In this document: piece after piece, positions 51,442 to 60,502 of the stretch | Position numbering within the stretch: the first letter of the stretch is position 1 | How the letters are laid out: every line of letters begins with the position of its first letter | From: JAFAXD01 sp963833605 | GTDB lineage: Bacteria > Pseudomonadota > Alphaproteobacteria > Rhizobiales > Xanthobacteraceae | Direction of reading: 5' to 3' | Length of the DNA: 64,000 nt | Assembly (NCBI GenBank): GCA_963833605.1 | Contig: CAWHYZ010000023.1 | Span: forward strand, 62,001 to 126,000 | Notes under the pieces: generated by a model | Seen by the model: the letters and a program-made list of their open reading frames with translations, nothing else | Databases searched by the model: none | Told to the model about the DNA's origin: nothing | Translations under genes and position numbers: made by a program

Positions 51442-51735
51442 ATGAGACGTTTGTTTGTCCTATTCTGTATCGGTTGGACGGGGGTGTGCGCCGGAGCGCA
51501 TCTGCCGAATACGCTGCCGCTGGCGCTTGGCATGACCCCACGGGATGCAGCGACTGCCCTCGGTGTTCCGATCGTGAGGGTGGCGACGAGGTCCGGCTCG
51601 GACATTTACACCACGGACCGAGATGCTGGCGTGCCGGGCTATCCGGTCGGCGAACGGCTGTTCCTGCAGTTCCGCGGCGGTGCCCTCACCGGCTGGAAGT
51701 ACGACTGGCGCGTCCTTCCGCACTGGCCGTTCTGA
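51442..51735 (+). CDS. Small exported protein, unknown function, 97 aa
   Basis: The ORF opens MRRLFVLFCIGWTGVCAGAH, a signal peptide, and continues with LALGMTPRDAATALGVPI, which resembles the SmpA/BamE-like or SH3-like small periplasmic folds, ending GGALTGWKYDWRVLP. It lies between the L,D-transpeptidase and the oxidoreductase on the same strand. The preceding 99 bases include a short imperfect repeat (CAGTAATCAGTAGCCAGTGATCAG in pieces). I cannot name a family. Confidence 0.7.
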   Translation: MRRLFVLFCIGWTGVCAGAHLPNTLPLALGMTPRDAATALGVPIVRVATRSGSDIYTTDRDAGVPGYPVGERLFLQFRGGALTGWKYDWRVLPHWPF

Positions 51736-51762
51736 GCGCGTCCGTCTGCCGACAGCCCCCAG

Positions 51763-52774
51763 ATGCCGCCGCTGTCGGTTCTCGACCTCTCGCCCGTCAC
51801 CACCGGCGGTTCCGGCCCGACCTCACTCCGGAACACGCTCGATCTCGCGCAGCTTGCCGACAGGCTCGGTTACGTTCGCTACTGGGTCGCCGAGCATCAC
51901 AATCTGCCGTCGATCGCGAGTTCCGCGCCCGAAATCATGATCGGCCAGATTGCCGCGGTGACGCAGCACATTCGTGTCGGAGCGGGCGGCGTGATGCTGC
52001 CAAACCACGCGCCGCTGATGGTCGCCGAGCGCTTCAAGATTTCTGGAAGCGCTATTTCCGGGCCGCATCGATCTCGGGATCGGCCGTGCGCCCGGCACCG
52101 ACCAGATCACCTCGATTGCCCTGCGGCGCCGGCAGGATATCCGCGACGACGATGATTTCCTGGAGCGCTTCCAGGAATTGCTGTTGTTCGAGCAAAGCGC
52201 GTTTCCGGAGGGCCATCCGTTTCGCCAGGTACGCGCCATGCCGGCCGACGTGCCGCTGCCGCCGATCTATCTGCTTGGCTCGAGCGGTTACAGTGCCGAG
52301 CTCGCGGCCGCGATCGGTGCCGGATTTTCGTTCGCCCATCATTTCGCAAACCACGACGCTGTCGCCGCGATGACGAGCTATCGCAGCCGCTTCAAGCCTT
52401 CCCCCGCGCGCAAAGTTCCGCATGCGATCCTCGCGGTCGCGGCGGTCTGCGCGGCGACCGACGCGGACGCCGAGCAGCTGGCGTCGACCATCGATCTCAA
52501 CTTTGTCCGTCGCTCCAAAGGCGAGTATCTGCCGCTTGCGAGCCCCGAAGAGGCGCAGGCCTATCCGTATACGCCGATCGATCGCGAGCGGATCAGACAT
52601 AATCGGACCCGCCTGTTCGTCGGCGCACCGGCGACCGTTCGCGCGCGACTGGAGCCCCTGATCGCTGCCACGCAGGCGGATGAGCTGATGATCACCACCA
52701 TGGTTTATGATCACGATGCTCGTCGCCATTCCTACGAATTGCTTGCGGCAACGTTTGGGCTGAAGCCTGTCTGA
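51763..52774 (+). pseudogene. LLM-class flavin-dependent oxidoreductase, split by one extra base
   Basis: The first frame reads LSVLDLSPVTTGGSG, YWVAEHHNLPSIASSAPE and HAPLMVAERFKI, then shifts; the second resumes with LEALFPGRIDLGIGRAPGTDQ and runs to 52774. Dropping one T in the TTT at 52040-52042 restores 336 residues, the usual length of this luciferase-like monooxygenase (group MsnO8-like). It should use FMN; the substrate is unknown. Any ORF starting at 52178 is only the second half. Confidence 0.88.
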
Positions 52775-52847
52775 AGTCTGCTCGTAGGCTGTTCTTTTTT
52801 CGTTCGCAGCGCGAGCTTTCTCGCACCGCCGGCCCTAATGGTCTGAC

Positions 52848-52944
52848 CCCAACATTTGGTACCCAAATGTTGGGACAAGTCAGCCCACTAAGATATTGAT
52901 TTTAGTGGGGCGACTTTCCAAACAGATGCGAAGCATCTGTTTGG
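52848..52944. other. Three consecutive strong hairpins
   Basis: Stem 1 is CCCAACATTTGG/CCAAATGTTGGG with a 3-base loop (52848-52874). Stem 2 is CCCACTAA/TTAGTGGG (52884-52909). Stem 3 is CCAAACAGATGC/GCATCTGTTTGG with a GAA loop (52918-52944), itself bracketed by GCGAC/GTCGC. They fill most of the 259-base gap before the dienelactone hydrolase gene. No U-tract follows any of them. Confidence 0.85.
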
Positions 52945-53033
52945 GTCGCACCACTAGCCCCAGCCGCTTGTGTTCGGCGCGGCGAGCCTTCATAGATCAC
53001 GCCGCAAATGTGTCGCGGCTCCCAGCCGCGTAT

Positions 53034-53717
53034 ATGAGGGAGGTTTGTGTGGGATCGAACATTACTTTGACCGCGTCGGACGGTTTCAAGCTCGGGGCTT
53101 ACCGGGCCGAACCGCAAGGGAAGCCGAAGGGCGGACTCGTGGTCATTCAGGAGATTTTTGGAGTCAATCATCACATCAGAGCGCTGTGCGACCGGTTCGC
53201 CGCGCAAGGCTACCTGTCGGTGGCACCCGCAATCTTTGACCGCTATACGCCGAATTTCGAAACCGGCTATTCGCCGGCGGAGATCGAGCATGCCCGTCAA
53301 TACATCGGCAAACTCGACTTCGGCAAAGTGCTGGCCGACACCCAGGCCGCGATCGACAACGTGAAATCCGCCGGCAAAGTCGGCATCGTTGGCTACTGCC
53401 TCGGCGGCTCGGTCGCGTTCGTAGCAGCCTGCAAGCTCAATGGCCTATCATGTGCCATCGGATATTACGGGGGAATGATCGCGAAGAATGCCGATGAGAA
53501 GCCGAAGGTGCCGACACTGCTACATTTCGGCGAGACCGATCATTCCATCCCAATGTCGGATGTGGAGATTGTCAAGAAGAAGCGCCCCGACGTTGAGGTT
53601 CATGTGTACCCGGCTGGTCACGGGTTCAGCTGTGACGAGCGCCCGAGCTTCCATGAGCCGAGCCACAAGCAAGCGCTCGAACGCACGCTGGCGTGGCTCA
53701 AGAAAAACGTGGGCTGA
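53034..53717 (+). CDS. Dienelactone hydrolase family protein
   Basis: The 227-residue protein contains the family's residues: Glu in VIQEIFGVN, the nucleophile Cys in GIVGYCLGGSVAF, Asp in GETDHSIP and His in PAGHGFSCD. These are the Cys-His-Asp triad with the assisting Glu of true dienelactone hydrolases (carboxymethylenebutenolidase). Physiological substrate here is uncertain because no chlorocatechol genes are near. ATG 53034 follows GCGTATATG; a GTG at 53049 is an alternative. Confidence 0.9.
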   Translation: MREVCVGSNITLTASDGFKLGAYRAEPQGKPKGGLVVIQEIFGVNHHIRALCDRFAAQGYLSVAPAIFDRYTPNFETGYSPAEIEHARQYIGKLDFGKVLADTQAAIDNVKSAGKVGIVGYCLGGSVAFVAACKLNGLSCAIGYYGGMIAKNADEKPKVPTLLHFGETDHSIPMSDVEIVKKKRPDVEVHVYPAGHGFSCDERPSFHEPSHKQALERTLAWLKKNVG

Positions 53718-53809
53718 CCGGGCGTCAGGGTCAGAAGGCAGGGACCGGGAGGGATCACTTATCGGACGCCAGGCGCTTGTTGCGCGTCGGGCAGCCGCAC
53801 GCCTGATTG

Positions 53810-53914
53810 CTAGAGCGCGATGACATATCCTTGATTCGTCTCATCGCGCTCTAGCCCTTTGTTGGAGCATGATCTTTTCCGAAAACCGGTAACCCACTTT
53901 TCGGGATCATGCTC
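53810..53914. repeat. Composite repeat: CTAGAGCGCG palindrome plus CGAAAACCGG..CTTTTCGG unit
   Basis: CTAGAGCGCGATGA (53810-53823) pairs with TCATCGCGCTCTAG (53841-53854); the second unit GAGCATGATC (53865-53874) pairs with GATCATGCTC (53905-53914) around CCGAAAACCGG and CACTTTTCGG. The pair matches 44154-44256 in inverted order. The stop codon of msrA (TAG, minus strand, 53916-53914) is supplied at the repeat edge. Confidence 0.8.
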
Positions 53915-54570
53915 TAGGCACTGACCCCGGTCCCGATCGGGCAACTCACGCCGGTACCACCGAGCCCGCAATAGCCCATCGGATTCTTGGCGAGGTACTG
54001 CTGATGGTAGTCCTCGGCAAAGAAGAATTCCGGCGCGTCGAGAATTTCCGTCGTGATCGCGCCGTAACCTTTGGCTTTGAGAGCCTTTCCGTACGCGGCT
54101 TTCGAAAGCTCGGCCGCTCTGCGCTGCTCTGGGCTATAAACATAGACGCCGGATCGATATTGCGTACCCGTGTCATTACCCTGGCGCATGCCTTGGGTCG
54201 GGTCGTGACTTTCCCAGAACGTCATCAAAAGCTGTTCGTACGACAGCTTCTTTGGGTCGAAGACGACGAAAACGACCTCGTTGTGCCCGGTCCGCCCGGT
54301 GCAAACCTCCTCGTAAGTCGGGTTGGGGGTCTGTCCAGCCGCGTAGCCCACCGCCGTAATGTAGATGCCGTCATCAAGCTCCCAGAACTTACGCTCGGTG
54401 CCCCAGAAGCAGCCCATGCCAAACATGGCCGTTGCGAGGCCCGCGGGGTAGGGCCCCTTGAGAGGGCGACCGTTGATGAAGTGATGGGAGGCGGTCGAAA
54501 GCGGCCGCGCCCGGCCCGGCAACGCCTGCCCCGGCCCCGGCAGTTCCAGCGACTTCTTGAACAGGAACAT
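53914..54570 (-). CDS. msrA: Peptide-methionine (S)-S-oxide reductase
   Basis: The 218-residue protein reduces methionine-S-sulfoxide. It has the active site AMFGMGCFWGTERKFW, the GHNEVVFVVFDP and FWESHDPTQGMRQGND segments and a C-terminal YCGLGGTGVSCP with resolving cysteines. The N-terminal 50 residues (FLFKKSLELPGPGQALPGR) are the extension usual in MsrA of E. coli type. ATG 54570 is preferred over 54621 by family start. Confidence 0.94.
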   Translation of the reverse strand: MFLFKKSLELPGPGQALPGRARPLSTASHHFINGRPLKGPYPAGLATAMFGMGCFWGTERKFWELDDGIYITAVGYAAGQTPNPTYEEVCTGRTGHNEVVFVVFDPKKLSYEQLLMTFWESHDPTQGMRQGNDTGTQYRSGVYVYSPEQRRAAELSKAAYGKALKAKGYGAITTEILDAPEFFFAEDYHQQYLAKNPMGYCGLGGTGVSCPIGTGVSA

Positions 54571-54660
54571 CGTCAATCTCCCTTTGGCCCACAATATAGG
54601 CACAAATCTCCGTGCCCGCACGGCTGATCGCCCTGCACGCGATCCGCTCCAAGGGCGCGC

Positions 54661-54981
54661 TCAGTCGCGCGCGTAGCCGATGAGCGGCTTCTTCTTCCGG
54701 CCAAGCAGGATCAGGATCGCACCGATAATCCCAAACACGAGCCAGACCGGCTGCTCCAGCACCGTTATGATGACCGGATTCCACAACCATACCGCGACAT
54801 GGCGCTCCACCGCGGGCTGCAGCAACAGGAGGCTGTTTTGATGAACGTTGGACCACAGCTGCCCGACCTGCATGCTGTTGAGCGCGCCGTTTGCGACCCA
54901 ACCTGCGCCGTCATAGACGAGGAAGATGAAGGCCGCGGCGAGTATCCAAAGGCCGACGAAACGAAGCAGAAAGCGGATCAT
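54661..54981 (-). CDS. Small conserved membrane protein, 106 aa
   Basis: The ORF opens MIRFLLRFVGLWILAAAFIFLVYDG and has a second hydrophobic segment near the end (WLVFGIIGAILILLG) before KKKPLIGYARD. A periplasmic loop with LWSNVHQNSLLLLQPAVERH joins them. This matches a conserved two-helix protein of Rhizobiales with no known function. It lies 91 bases upstream of msrA on the same strand. Confidence 0.8.
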   Translation of the reverse strand: MIRFLLRFVGLWILAAAFIFLVYDGAGWVANGALNSMQVGQLWSNVHQNSLLLLQPAVERHVAVWLWNPVIITVLEQPVWLVFGIIGAILILLGRKKKPLIGYARD

Positions 54982-55168
54982 GGTGCGTCACTTGGGTGGC
55001 GCATTGGACTTAATACCCAAGGCGATATCGTGCAACCCGCCTTCCGCTAAGGCGTGGCGATCCGCTTGGGCGCATTCCGATGCGGCCTCAATCGAGACTG
55101 CAACTCTTCGGGATCATGCGCTAACGTCGCGCTCCGCCATATTGGCGGGATGGGGATAGGGAGTCGAA

Positions 55169-57448
55169 ATGTCCGCCAAGTCCGGGGGCCGCAGCAAACG
55201 CCCGACGTTCACCGATCTGGAGGCGCTGCAATTTCATAGCCAAGGCCGACCGGGCAAGCTGGAAGTGGTTGCGACCAAGCCGATGGCCACCCAGCGTGAT
55301 CTTTCACTCGCATATTCGCCCGGCGTCGCCGTTCCCGTTCTTGCCATCGCGGAAGACGAGAGCCGCGCATATGACTACACGACCAAAGGCAATTTCGTAG
55401 CGGTTATCACCAACGGCACGGCCATTCTAGGGCTCGGCAATCTCGGCGCGTTGGCGGCGAAACCCGTGATGGAAGGCAAGTCGGTGCTGTTCAAGCGCTT
55501 CGCCGACGTGGATTCAATCGATCTCGAAGTCTCGACCGAAGACCCCGACGAATTCATCAACTGCGTCAGGTTTCTGGGCAAGAGCTGGGGCGGCATCAAC
55601 CTCGAGGACATCAAGGCGCCGGAGTGCTTCATCATCGAGCAGAGGCTGCGCGAGCTGCTCGATATCCCGGTGTTTCACGATGACCAGCACGGCACCGCGA
55701 TCATTGCCGCGGCCGGTCTGCTCAACGCACTCGACCTCACCGGGCGGGAGATCGCCACAACAAGACTTGTTTGCAATGGGGCTGGTGCCGCTGGCATCGC
55801 GTGTCTTGAACTCTTGCGCGCGATCGGATTCCGACCTGGCAACCTGATGTTGTGTGACACCAAGGGTGTCATCTACGAGGGTCGCCGGGAGGGCATGAAT
55901 CAATGGAAATCGGGCTTCGCGAGCAAGACCGCAGCGCGCTCGCTCGCGGATGCGCTCGATGGCGCCGATGTTTTCTTCGGCTTGTCGGTCAAGGGTGCGG
56001 TGACCCCGGACATGGTCGCATCGATGGCCGACAAGCCGATCATCTTCGCGATGGCCAACCCTGATCCGGAAATCACCGTGGAAGAAGTCGCAGCGGTCCG
56101 CCAGGACACCATTATGGCCACCGGGCGATCGGACTATCCGAACCAGATCAACAACGTCCTCGGATTTCCGTATATTTTTCGCGGCGCCCTCGACGTGCGC
56201 GCCACGACAATCAATATGGACATGAAGATCGCCGCAGCGCGCGCGCTCGCCGACCTTGCGCGCGAAGATGTACCTGATGAGGTGGCCGCAGCTTACGGGG
56301 CCCGTCCGAAATTTGGGTCCGACTACATCATTCCGGTGCCCTTCGACCCACGGCTCATCTCATATGTGCCGGCGGCAGTTGCGAAGGCTGCCATGGATAC
56401 CGGCGTTGCCCGCAGGCCGATCGTCGATATGCGCGAGTATCGGCATCAACTGCGTTCCCGCCGCGACCCTATCGCCGGCGTCCTCACGCGCATCTTCGAG
56501 CGGCTCCGGCGCCAGCCCAAACGCGTGGTGTTCGCCGAGGGTGAGGAGGAGCAGGTCATTCGCGCCGCGTCGAGCTTCGTCCGGCAAGGGCTCGGCACGG
56601 CGCTGCTGGTCGGCCGCGAAGAGCGCGCAAAGCAAACCGCGAAAGAGGCTGGCCTCGATATCGCCGAGGGCATCGAAATCATCAATGCGCGTCTATCGCG
56701 GCGAAACGCGGCTTACGCAGCGTATCTTTACGAGCGCCTGCAGCGCCGTGGCTTTCTGCAGCGCGATTGCCAGCGGTTGGTCAACCAGGATCGCAACCAT
56801 TTTGCCGCGTGCATGGTCGCGCTTGGAGACGCCGACGCCATGGTGACAGGCGTCACCCGCAACTTCTCGGTCGCGCTCGATGACGTACGCCGCTGCATCG
56901 ACCCCAAGCCCGGACACCGGGTGATGGGTGTTTCGCTGGTGCTGGCCCGTGGCCGCACGGTGCTCGTCGCAGACACGGCAGTGACCGAGATGCCGGAGGC
57001 GAGCGAGATCGCCGAGATCGCGACGGAAGCCGCAGGCGTCGCGCGCAAGCTTGGCTACGAGCCGCGGCTTGCCTTGCTCGCCTTCTCGACCTTTGGTCAT
57101 CCGCCAGGGGAACGCTCGGCGCGCGTGCAAGAAGCTGTCCAAATCCTCGATCGCAATCGCGTCGACTTTGAATACGACGGAGAAATGGCGGCTGACGTTG
57201 CGCTCAATCCCGACCTCATGGCGGCATATCCATTTTGCCGTCTGTCGGGACCAGCGAACGTACTCATCATGCCGGCATTCCATTCCGCGGCCATCTCTAC
57301 CAAGATGCTGCAGGAATTGGGCGGTGCCCATGTCATCGGACCGCTGCTGGTGGGGCTGGACCGCTCGGTGCAGATCGTCAGCCTGTCCGCAAAGGACACC
57401 GACCTCGTCAATATGGCGGCGCTCGCCGGCTACAACGTCAGCGGTTGA
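55169..57448 (+). CDS. maeB: NADP-dependent malic enzyme with phosphotransacetylase-like C-domain
   Basis: The 759-residue protein has a malic-enzyme half (about 1-420; LAYSPGVAVPVLAI, FHDDQHGTAIIAAAGLLNA, ANPDPEIT, GRSDYPNQINNVLGFP) and a C-terminal phosphotransacetylase-like half (about 430-755). It decarboxylates malate to pyruvate with NADP reduction; in characterised homologues the C-domain is regulatory, binding acetyl-CoA, and not an active Pta. Full length. Start ATG 55169 follows GGGGATAGGGAG. Confidence 0.95.
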   Translation: MSAKSGGRSKRPTFTDLEALQFHSQGRPGKLEVVATKPMATQRDLSLAYSPGVAVPVLAIAEDESRAYDYTTKGNFVAVITNGTAILGLGNLGALAAKPVMEGKSVLFKRFADVDSIDLEVSTEDPDEFINCVRFLGKSWGGINLEDIKAPECFIIEQRLRELLDIPVFHDDQHGTAIIAAAGLLNALDLTGREIATTRLVCNGAGAAGIACLELLRAIGFRPGNLMLCDTKGVIYEGRREGMNQWKSGFASKTAARSLADALDGADVFFGLSVKGAVTPDMVASMADKPIIFAMANPDPEITVEEVAAVRQDTIMATGRSDYPNQINNVLGFPYIFRGALDVRATTINMDMKIAAARALADLAREDVPDEVAAAYGARPKFGSDYIIPVPFDPRLISYVPAAVAKAAMDTGVARRPIVDMREYRHQLRSRRDPIAGVLTRIFERLRRQPKRVVFAEGEEEQVIRAASSFVRQGLGTALLVGREERAKQTAKEAGLDIAEGIEIINARLSRRNAAYAAYLYERLQRRGFLQRDCQRLVNQDRNHFAACMVALGDADAMVTGVTRNFSVALDDVRRCIDPKPGHRVMGVSLVLARGRTVLVADTAVTEMPEASEIAEIATEAAGVARKLGYEPRLALLAFSTFGHPPGERSARVQEAVQILDRNRVDFEYDGEMAADVALNPDLMAAYPFCRLSGPANVLIMPAFHSAAISTKMLQELGGAHVIGPLLVGLDRSVQIVSLSAKDTDLVNMAALAGYNVSG

Positions 57449-57561
57449 CGCGGTCGCTGTCGGCCGATAAGACCCGAGCCCAAAGCGGCGGGGCTATCTC
57501 CGCCGCACGCGTTTTATCTGCGGGATGGCAGGCAATGCGGTCCTCAGCACAGGATGCCCAA

Positions 57562-57825
57562 ATGGCCAACACAAAATCTGCACGTAAGGCTACCCGAAAG
57601 ATCGCCCGTCGTACGGCAGTAAACAAATCGCGCCGATCCCACGTGCGAACCGCTCTGCGCGACGTCGAAACGGCAATCGCTTCCGGCGACAAGACGGCCG
57701 CGCTCACAGCTCTCAAGGCCGCCGAACCACAGCTTGTGCGCGCGGCGCGCAAAGGCGTGCTCCACAAAAAGACGGCAAGCCGCAAGATCTCACGGCTAAC
57801 ACGGCAGCTCGCGAAGCTTTCGTAG
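57562..57825 (+). CDS. rpsT: 30S ribosomal protein S20
   Basis: The 87-residue basic protein opens MANTKSARKATRKIARRTAVN and ends SRKISRLTRQLAKLS, a perfect S20 pattern of long helices binding 16S rRNA. ATG 57562 is the family start. A T-rich run (GATTTTATTTTTCTC) follows the stop at 57825 without a clear stem. rpsT before dnaA is the usual Rhizobiales order. Confidence 0.96.
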   Translation: MANTKSARKATRKIARRTAVNKSRRSHVRTALRDVETAIASGDKTAALTALKAAEPQLVRAARKGVLHKKTASRKISRLTRQLAKLS

Positions 57826-59068
57826 GATTTTATTTTTCTCAAATACGCCGCCGTCACGTCATCGAGCCTCGTCGCACGACAGGTCGGAATCGCTCGCGTG
57901 GTTTTTCTCCGGCTGGCATGCCGCCGGATGGAAAATCTGGAGCGACGCCGGTCGGCGCAGGCTGGCAACGCGTCTGAGAATGTTGTGCTTATTGCAGCGC
58001 AGCGCAACCATTTCGCATTGCAAACAGGAGCCGTGATACGTTTGCGTGGGACTCCCTGCGCGCACATTGCCAGCAGGGTTTCGCGTTGACGCCCGCTCGT
58101 TCGCTCTCGTTTAACGAAACTGCATTCAACTCCTAACAGTGACGCCGGGTTACCTTGGAATTTTGCGCAGAGAAAATTTCGCAAGAAGAAAAACTTAGGC
58201 TGGACGAGAGCAAGCGGACTTCAAAAATCTGTCACGCAGATGAATCGATCAGCGATTTTCAAAGTTTCTGGACGCCGCACACGACATTTTTGTTACAAGC
58301 GGGAGCGTTCCGAATCTGATCGCGAATTCATTGCGTTGGTGCGCCAGAGCAAGAGCATCATACGACGACAAGCACGTGGGTGAGCGAGCTTTGTGACAGA
58401 TGGTTCATGAAACTCATTGAAGCCGTCGATTGGATATGTATCATCCGTCCGTCGTTGGGCCACCGGCGACGCCTCAGTCAGCGTTAGAAGAAACTGCGCG
58501 TTCATCTACGGATGACGACGGAGCGGCTTTGCTCGTGGCACGCTTCTCGGTTCATCAAAGCAAGCAAGGAGCTCGGTTCAAGAGGCCAGCGGCGTCGTCG
58601 CGAGGTGGGTTGTCCATCGGAGTACCATCGCGCGGGCCATGGTGTGGGGTCTTGCTGAATTGCTAGCCGGGACAATAACAGGGTACCTCAGCGGAGGGCG
58701 ACATGACGTTGCTGATGTGGCTAGGATCGACGCTTGGATACGGTTTCGCGGACTCACACAACACCGGTTGTTCGGACGCAGCCGCACCGCGCGTTGATGC
58801 TTCGCTTCACCCCCTGAAGCCGACGGAGCCTGCGCCACCGGGATGACAGCGGTTCTGGTGCAGGCATAGGCGGCAATTCCCCCTCCATCCGGCGCGGACG
58901 TCCGCGCCTCTCGATCAAACTCCCCGCGCGATCCCGCGCTGCACGTCCGTCCGAGACGGTTTCATCAGAATTTCGATTGGAATAGCCGTGGTCGATCCCT
59001 CCATCGCCTATCATCGCGACGCCGCCTCGGCTGTACCCCTTCGGATTCAAGTGGGGGCACGCCACGTC
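57826..59068 (+). other. Long intergenic region before dnaA, no gene seen
   Basis: No ORF here has coding character. An AT-richer stretch lies at about 58100-58340, including TTTTGCGCAGAGAAAATTTCG. I found no perfect DnaA box (TTATCCACA) and no CtrA-type TTAA-N7-TTAA pair, so an origin cannot be claimed. A perfect 18-bp palindrome is at 58891. The dnaA promoter is probably in the last 300 bases. Confidence 0.5.
58891..58908. promoter_or_regulatory. Perfect 18-bp palindrome upstream of dnaA
   Basis: GGCGCGGACGTCCGCGCC is fully self-complementary and lies 160 bases before the chosen dnaA ATG. It could be an operator; nothing identifies the binder. Confidence 0.4.
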
Positions 59069-60502
59069 ATGAACACCGCCATTTCGAGCCAGGATCAGGA
59101 GCGCTGGCAGCGCGTCAAGGAGCGCCTGCGAGCCGAGGTCGGCGAGGACATCTTCTCGAGCTGGTTCGCCCGGATGGAGCTGGAGGGCACAACCAACGAC
59201 ACTGTGCGCTTTTCGGTGCCGACAAAATTCCTCAAAAGCTGGATTCAGTCACACTACGCCGAGCGCGTGCTCGCCTGCTGGCAGGCAGAGGATCCCATCA
59301 TTTGCAAGATCGACTTATCGGTGCGCTCCGCGGTCATCCGCCAGGCGGCTGCGCCGTTGGCGCATCCGGAGCCTGCGTGTCAAAACCGGTCAGGTGGCGA
59401 TACTCACGATGTGCGCGGCCCAACGGCGCCGGCTTTGGCCGCCCACGAAGCCTTGGGCGGCTCGCCTTTGGACCCACGCCTTAATTTCGATACGTTCGTC
59501 GTCGGCCGTTCCAACACACTTGCGCACGCCGCCGCGCGTCAGGTGGCCATCGGCCATCGCGGCGATCCGGTGATGTTCAATCCGCTCTACATTCACGCCG
59601 GCGTCGGCCTTGGCAAGACGCATCTGCTGCAGGCGATAACCTGGACCGGCAATACGTCGAGTGATCGCAAGGTGCTTTACCTGACCGCCGAGCGTTTCAT
59701 CTACATTTTCGTATCCGCCTTGCGAACACACAACGCACTCGCGCTCAAGGACTCGCTGCGTGGCATTGATGTTCTAGTCATCGACGACCTGCAATTCCTA
59801 CAGGGTAAGCAAACCCACGCCGAGTTTTCGCACACGCTCAATTCGCTCATCGATGCCGGCCGCCAAGTCGTTATTGCGGCCGATCATCCCCCGACCGAGA
59901 TCGAAAGCCTCGACGAGCGCGTACGCTCGCGCCTTGCCGGCGGGCTGGTCGTCGAAATGGGCTCGCTTGGAGAGGAGCTGCGGCTCGAGATTCTCAATGC
60001 CCGCGTCACTGCGGCGCGCCATCATCACCCAGGCTTCAATGTTCCGGCCTCGGTCCTCACCTATATTGCCAAGTCGGCGACCCACAATGGCCGCGACCTC
60101 GAGGGCGCGCTCAATCGCCTGCTTGCCTGCAGCAAGCTCACCGGACAACCGATCACCATGGAGCTTGCCGAGCGCGAGATGCGCGACCTGATTCGGCCGG
60201 GCGATCACAAACGTGTCAGGATCGAGGACATCCAGCGCATCGTCGCCCGTCACTATAACGTCAGCCGCGGCGACCTGCTGTCGGCCCGGCGGACCGCCAA
60301 CGTGGTCCGTCCACGGCAGGTCGCCATGTACCTCGCCAAAACCATGACGCTGCGCTCGCTGCCGGAGATCGGGCGGCGGTTCGGCGGCCGCGACCACACC
60401 ACCGTACTTCACGCGGTTCGCAAGATCGAGCACCTGGTAGGCAACGATCAGACACTTGCCGACGAAATCGACTCGCTCAAGCGCCAGCTCCAGCAGGAGT
60501 GA
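59069..60502 (+). CDS. dnaA: Chromosomal replication initiator protein DnaA
   Basis: The 477-residue protein has domain I (about 5-90; WQRVKERLRAEVGEDIF), a linker, the AAA+ domain (about 135-350) with Walker A HAGVGLGKTHLL and Walker B VLVIDDLQFLQGK, and the DNA-binding domain IV (about 385-477) with GGRDHTTVLHAVRKIE. ATG 59069 begins just before the domain I helix; an in-frame GTG at 58988 would add 27 residues and remains possible. The Walker A surrounding (HAGVGLGKTH) departs slightly from the common YGGVGLGKTH. Confidence 0.95.
   Translation: MNTAISSQDQERWQRVKERLRAEVGEDIFSSWFARMELEGTTNDTVRFSVPTKFLKSWIQSHYAERVLACWQAEDPIICKIDLSVRSAVIRQAAAPLAHPEPACQNRSGGDTHDVRGPTAPALAAHEALGGSPLDPRLNFDTFVVGRSNTLAHAAARQVAIGHRGDPVMFNPLYIHAGVGLGKTHLLQAITWTGNTSSDRKVLYLTAERFIYIFVSALRTHNALALKDSLRGIDVLVIDDLQFLQGKQTHAEFSHTLNSLIDAGRQVVIAADHPPTEIESLDERVRSRLAGGLVVEMGSLGEELRLEILNARVTAARHHHPGFNVPASVLTYIAKSATHNGRDLEGALNRLLACSKLTGQPITMELAEREMRDLIRPGDHKRVRIEDIQRIVARHYNVSRGDLLSARRTANVVRPRQVAMYLAKTMTLRSLPEIGRRFGGRDHTTVLHAVRKIEHLVGNDQTLADEIDSLKRQLQQE

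Noticed and set aside
51417..52373. 318-residue plus-strand ORF overlapping the small exported protein and LLM gene
   Set aside because: It matches no family, reads the wrong frame of the small protein gene, and contains only the shifted part of the LLM gene.
58430..58666. 78-residue ORF before dnaA
   Set aside because: No ribosome site, no family resemblance, low-complexity Ser/Arg composition.
57826..59068. Replication origin
   Set aside because: No perfect DnaA boxes or CtrA sites seen; position beside dnaA alone is not sufficient.
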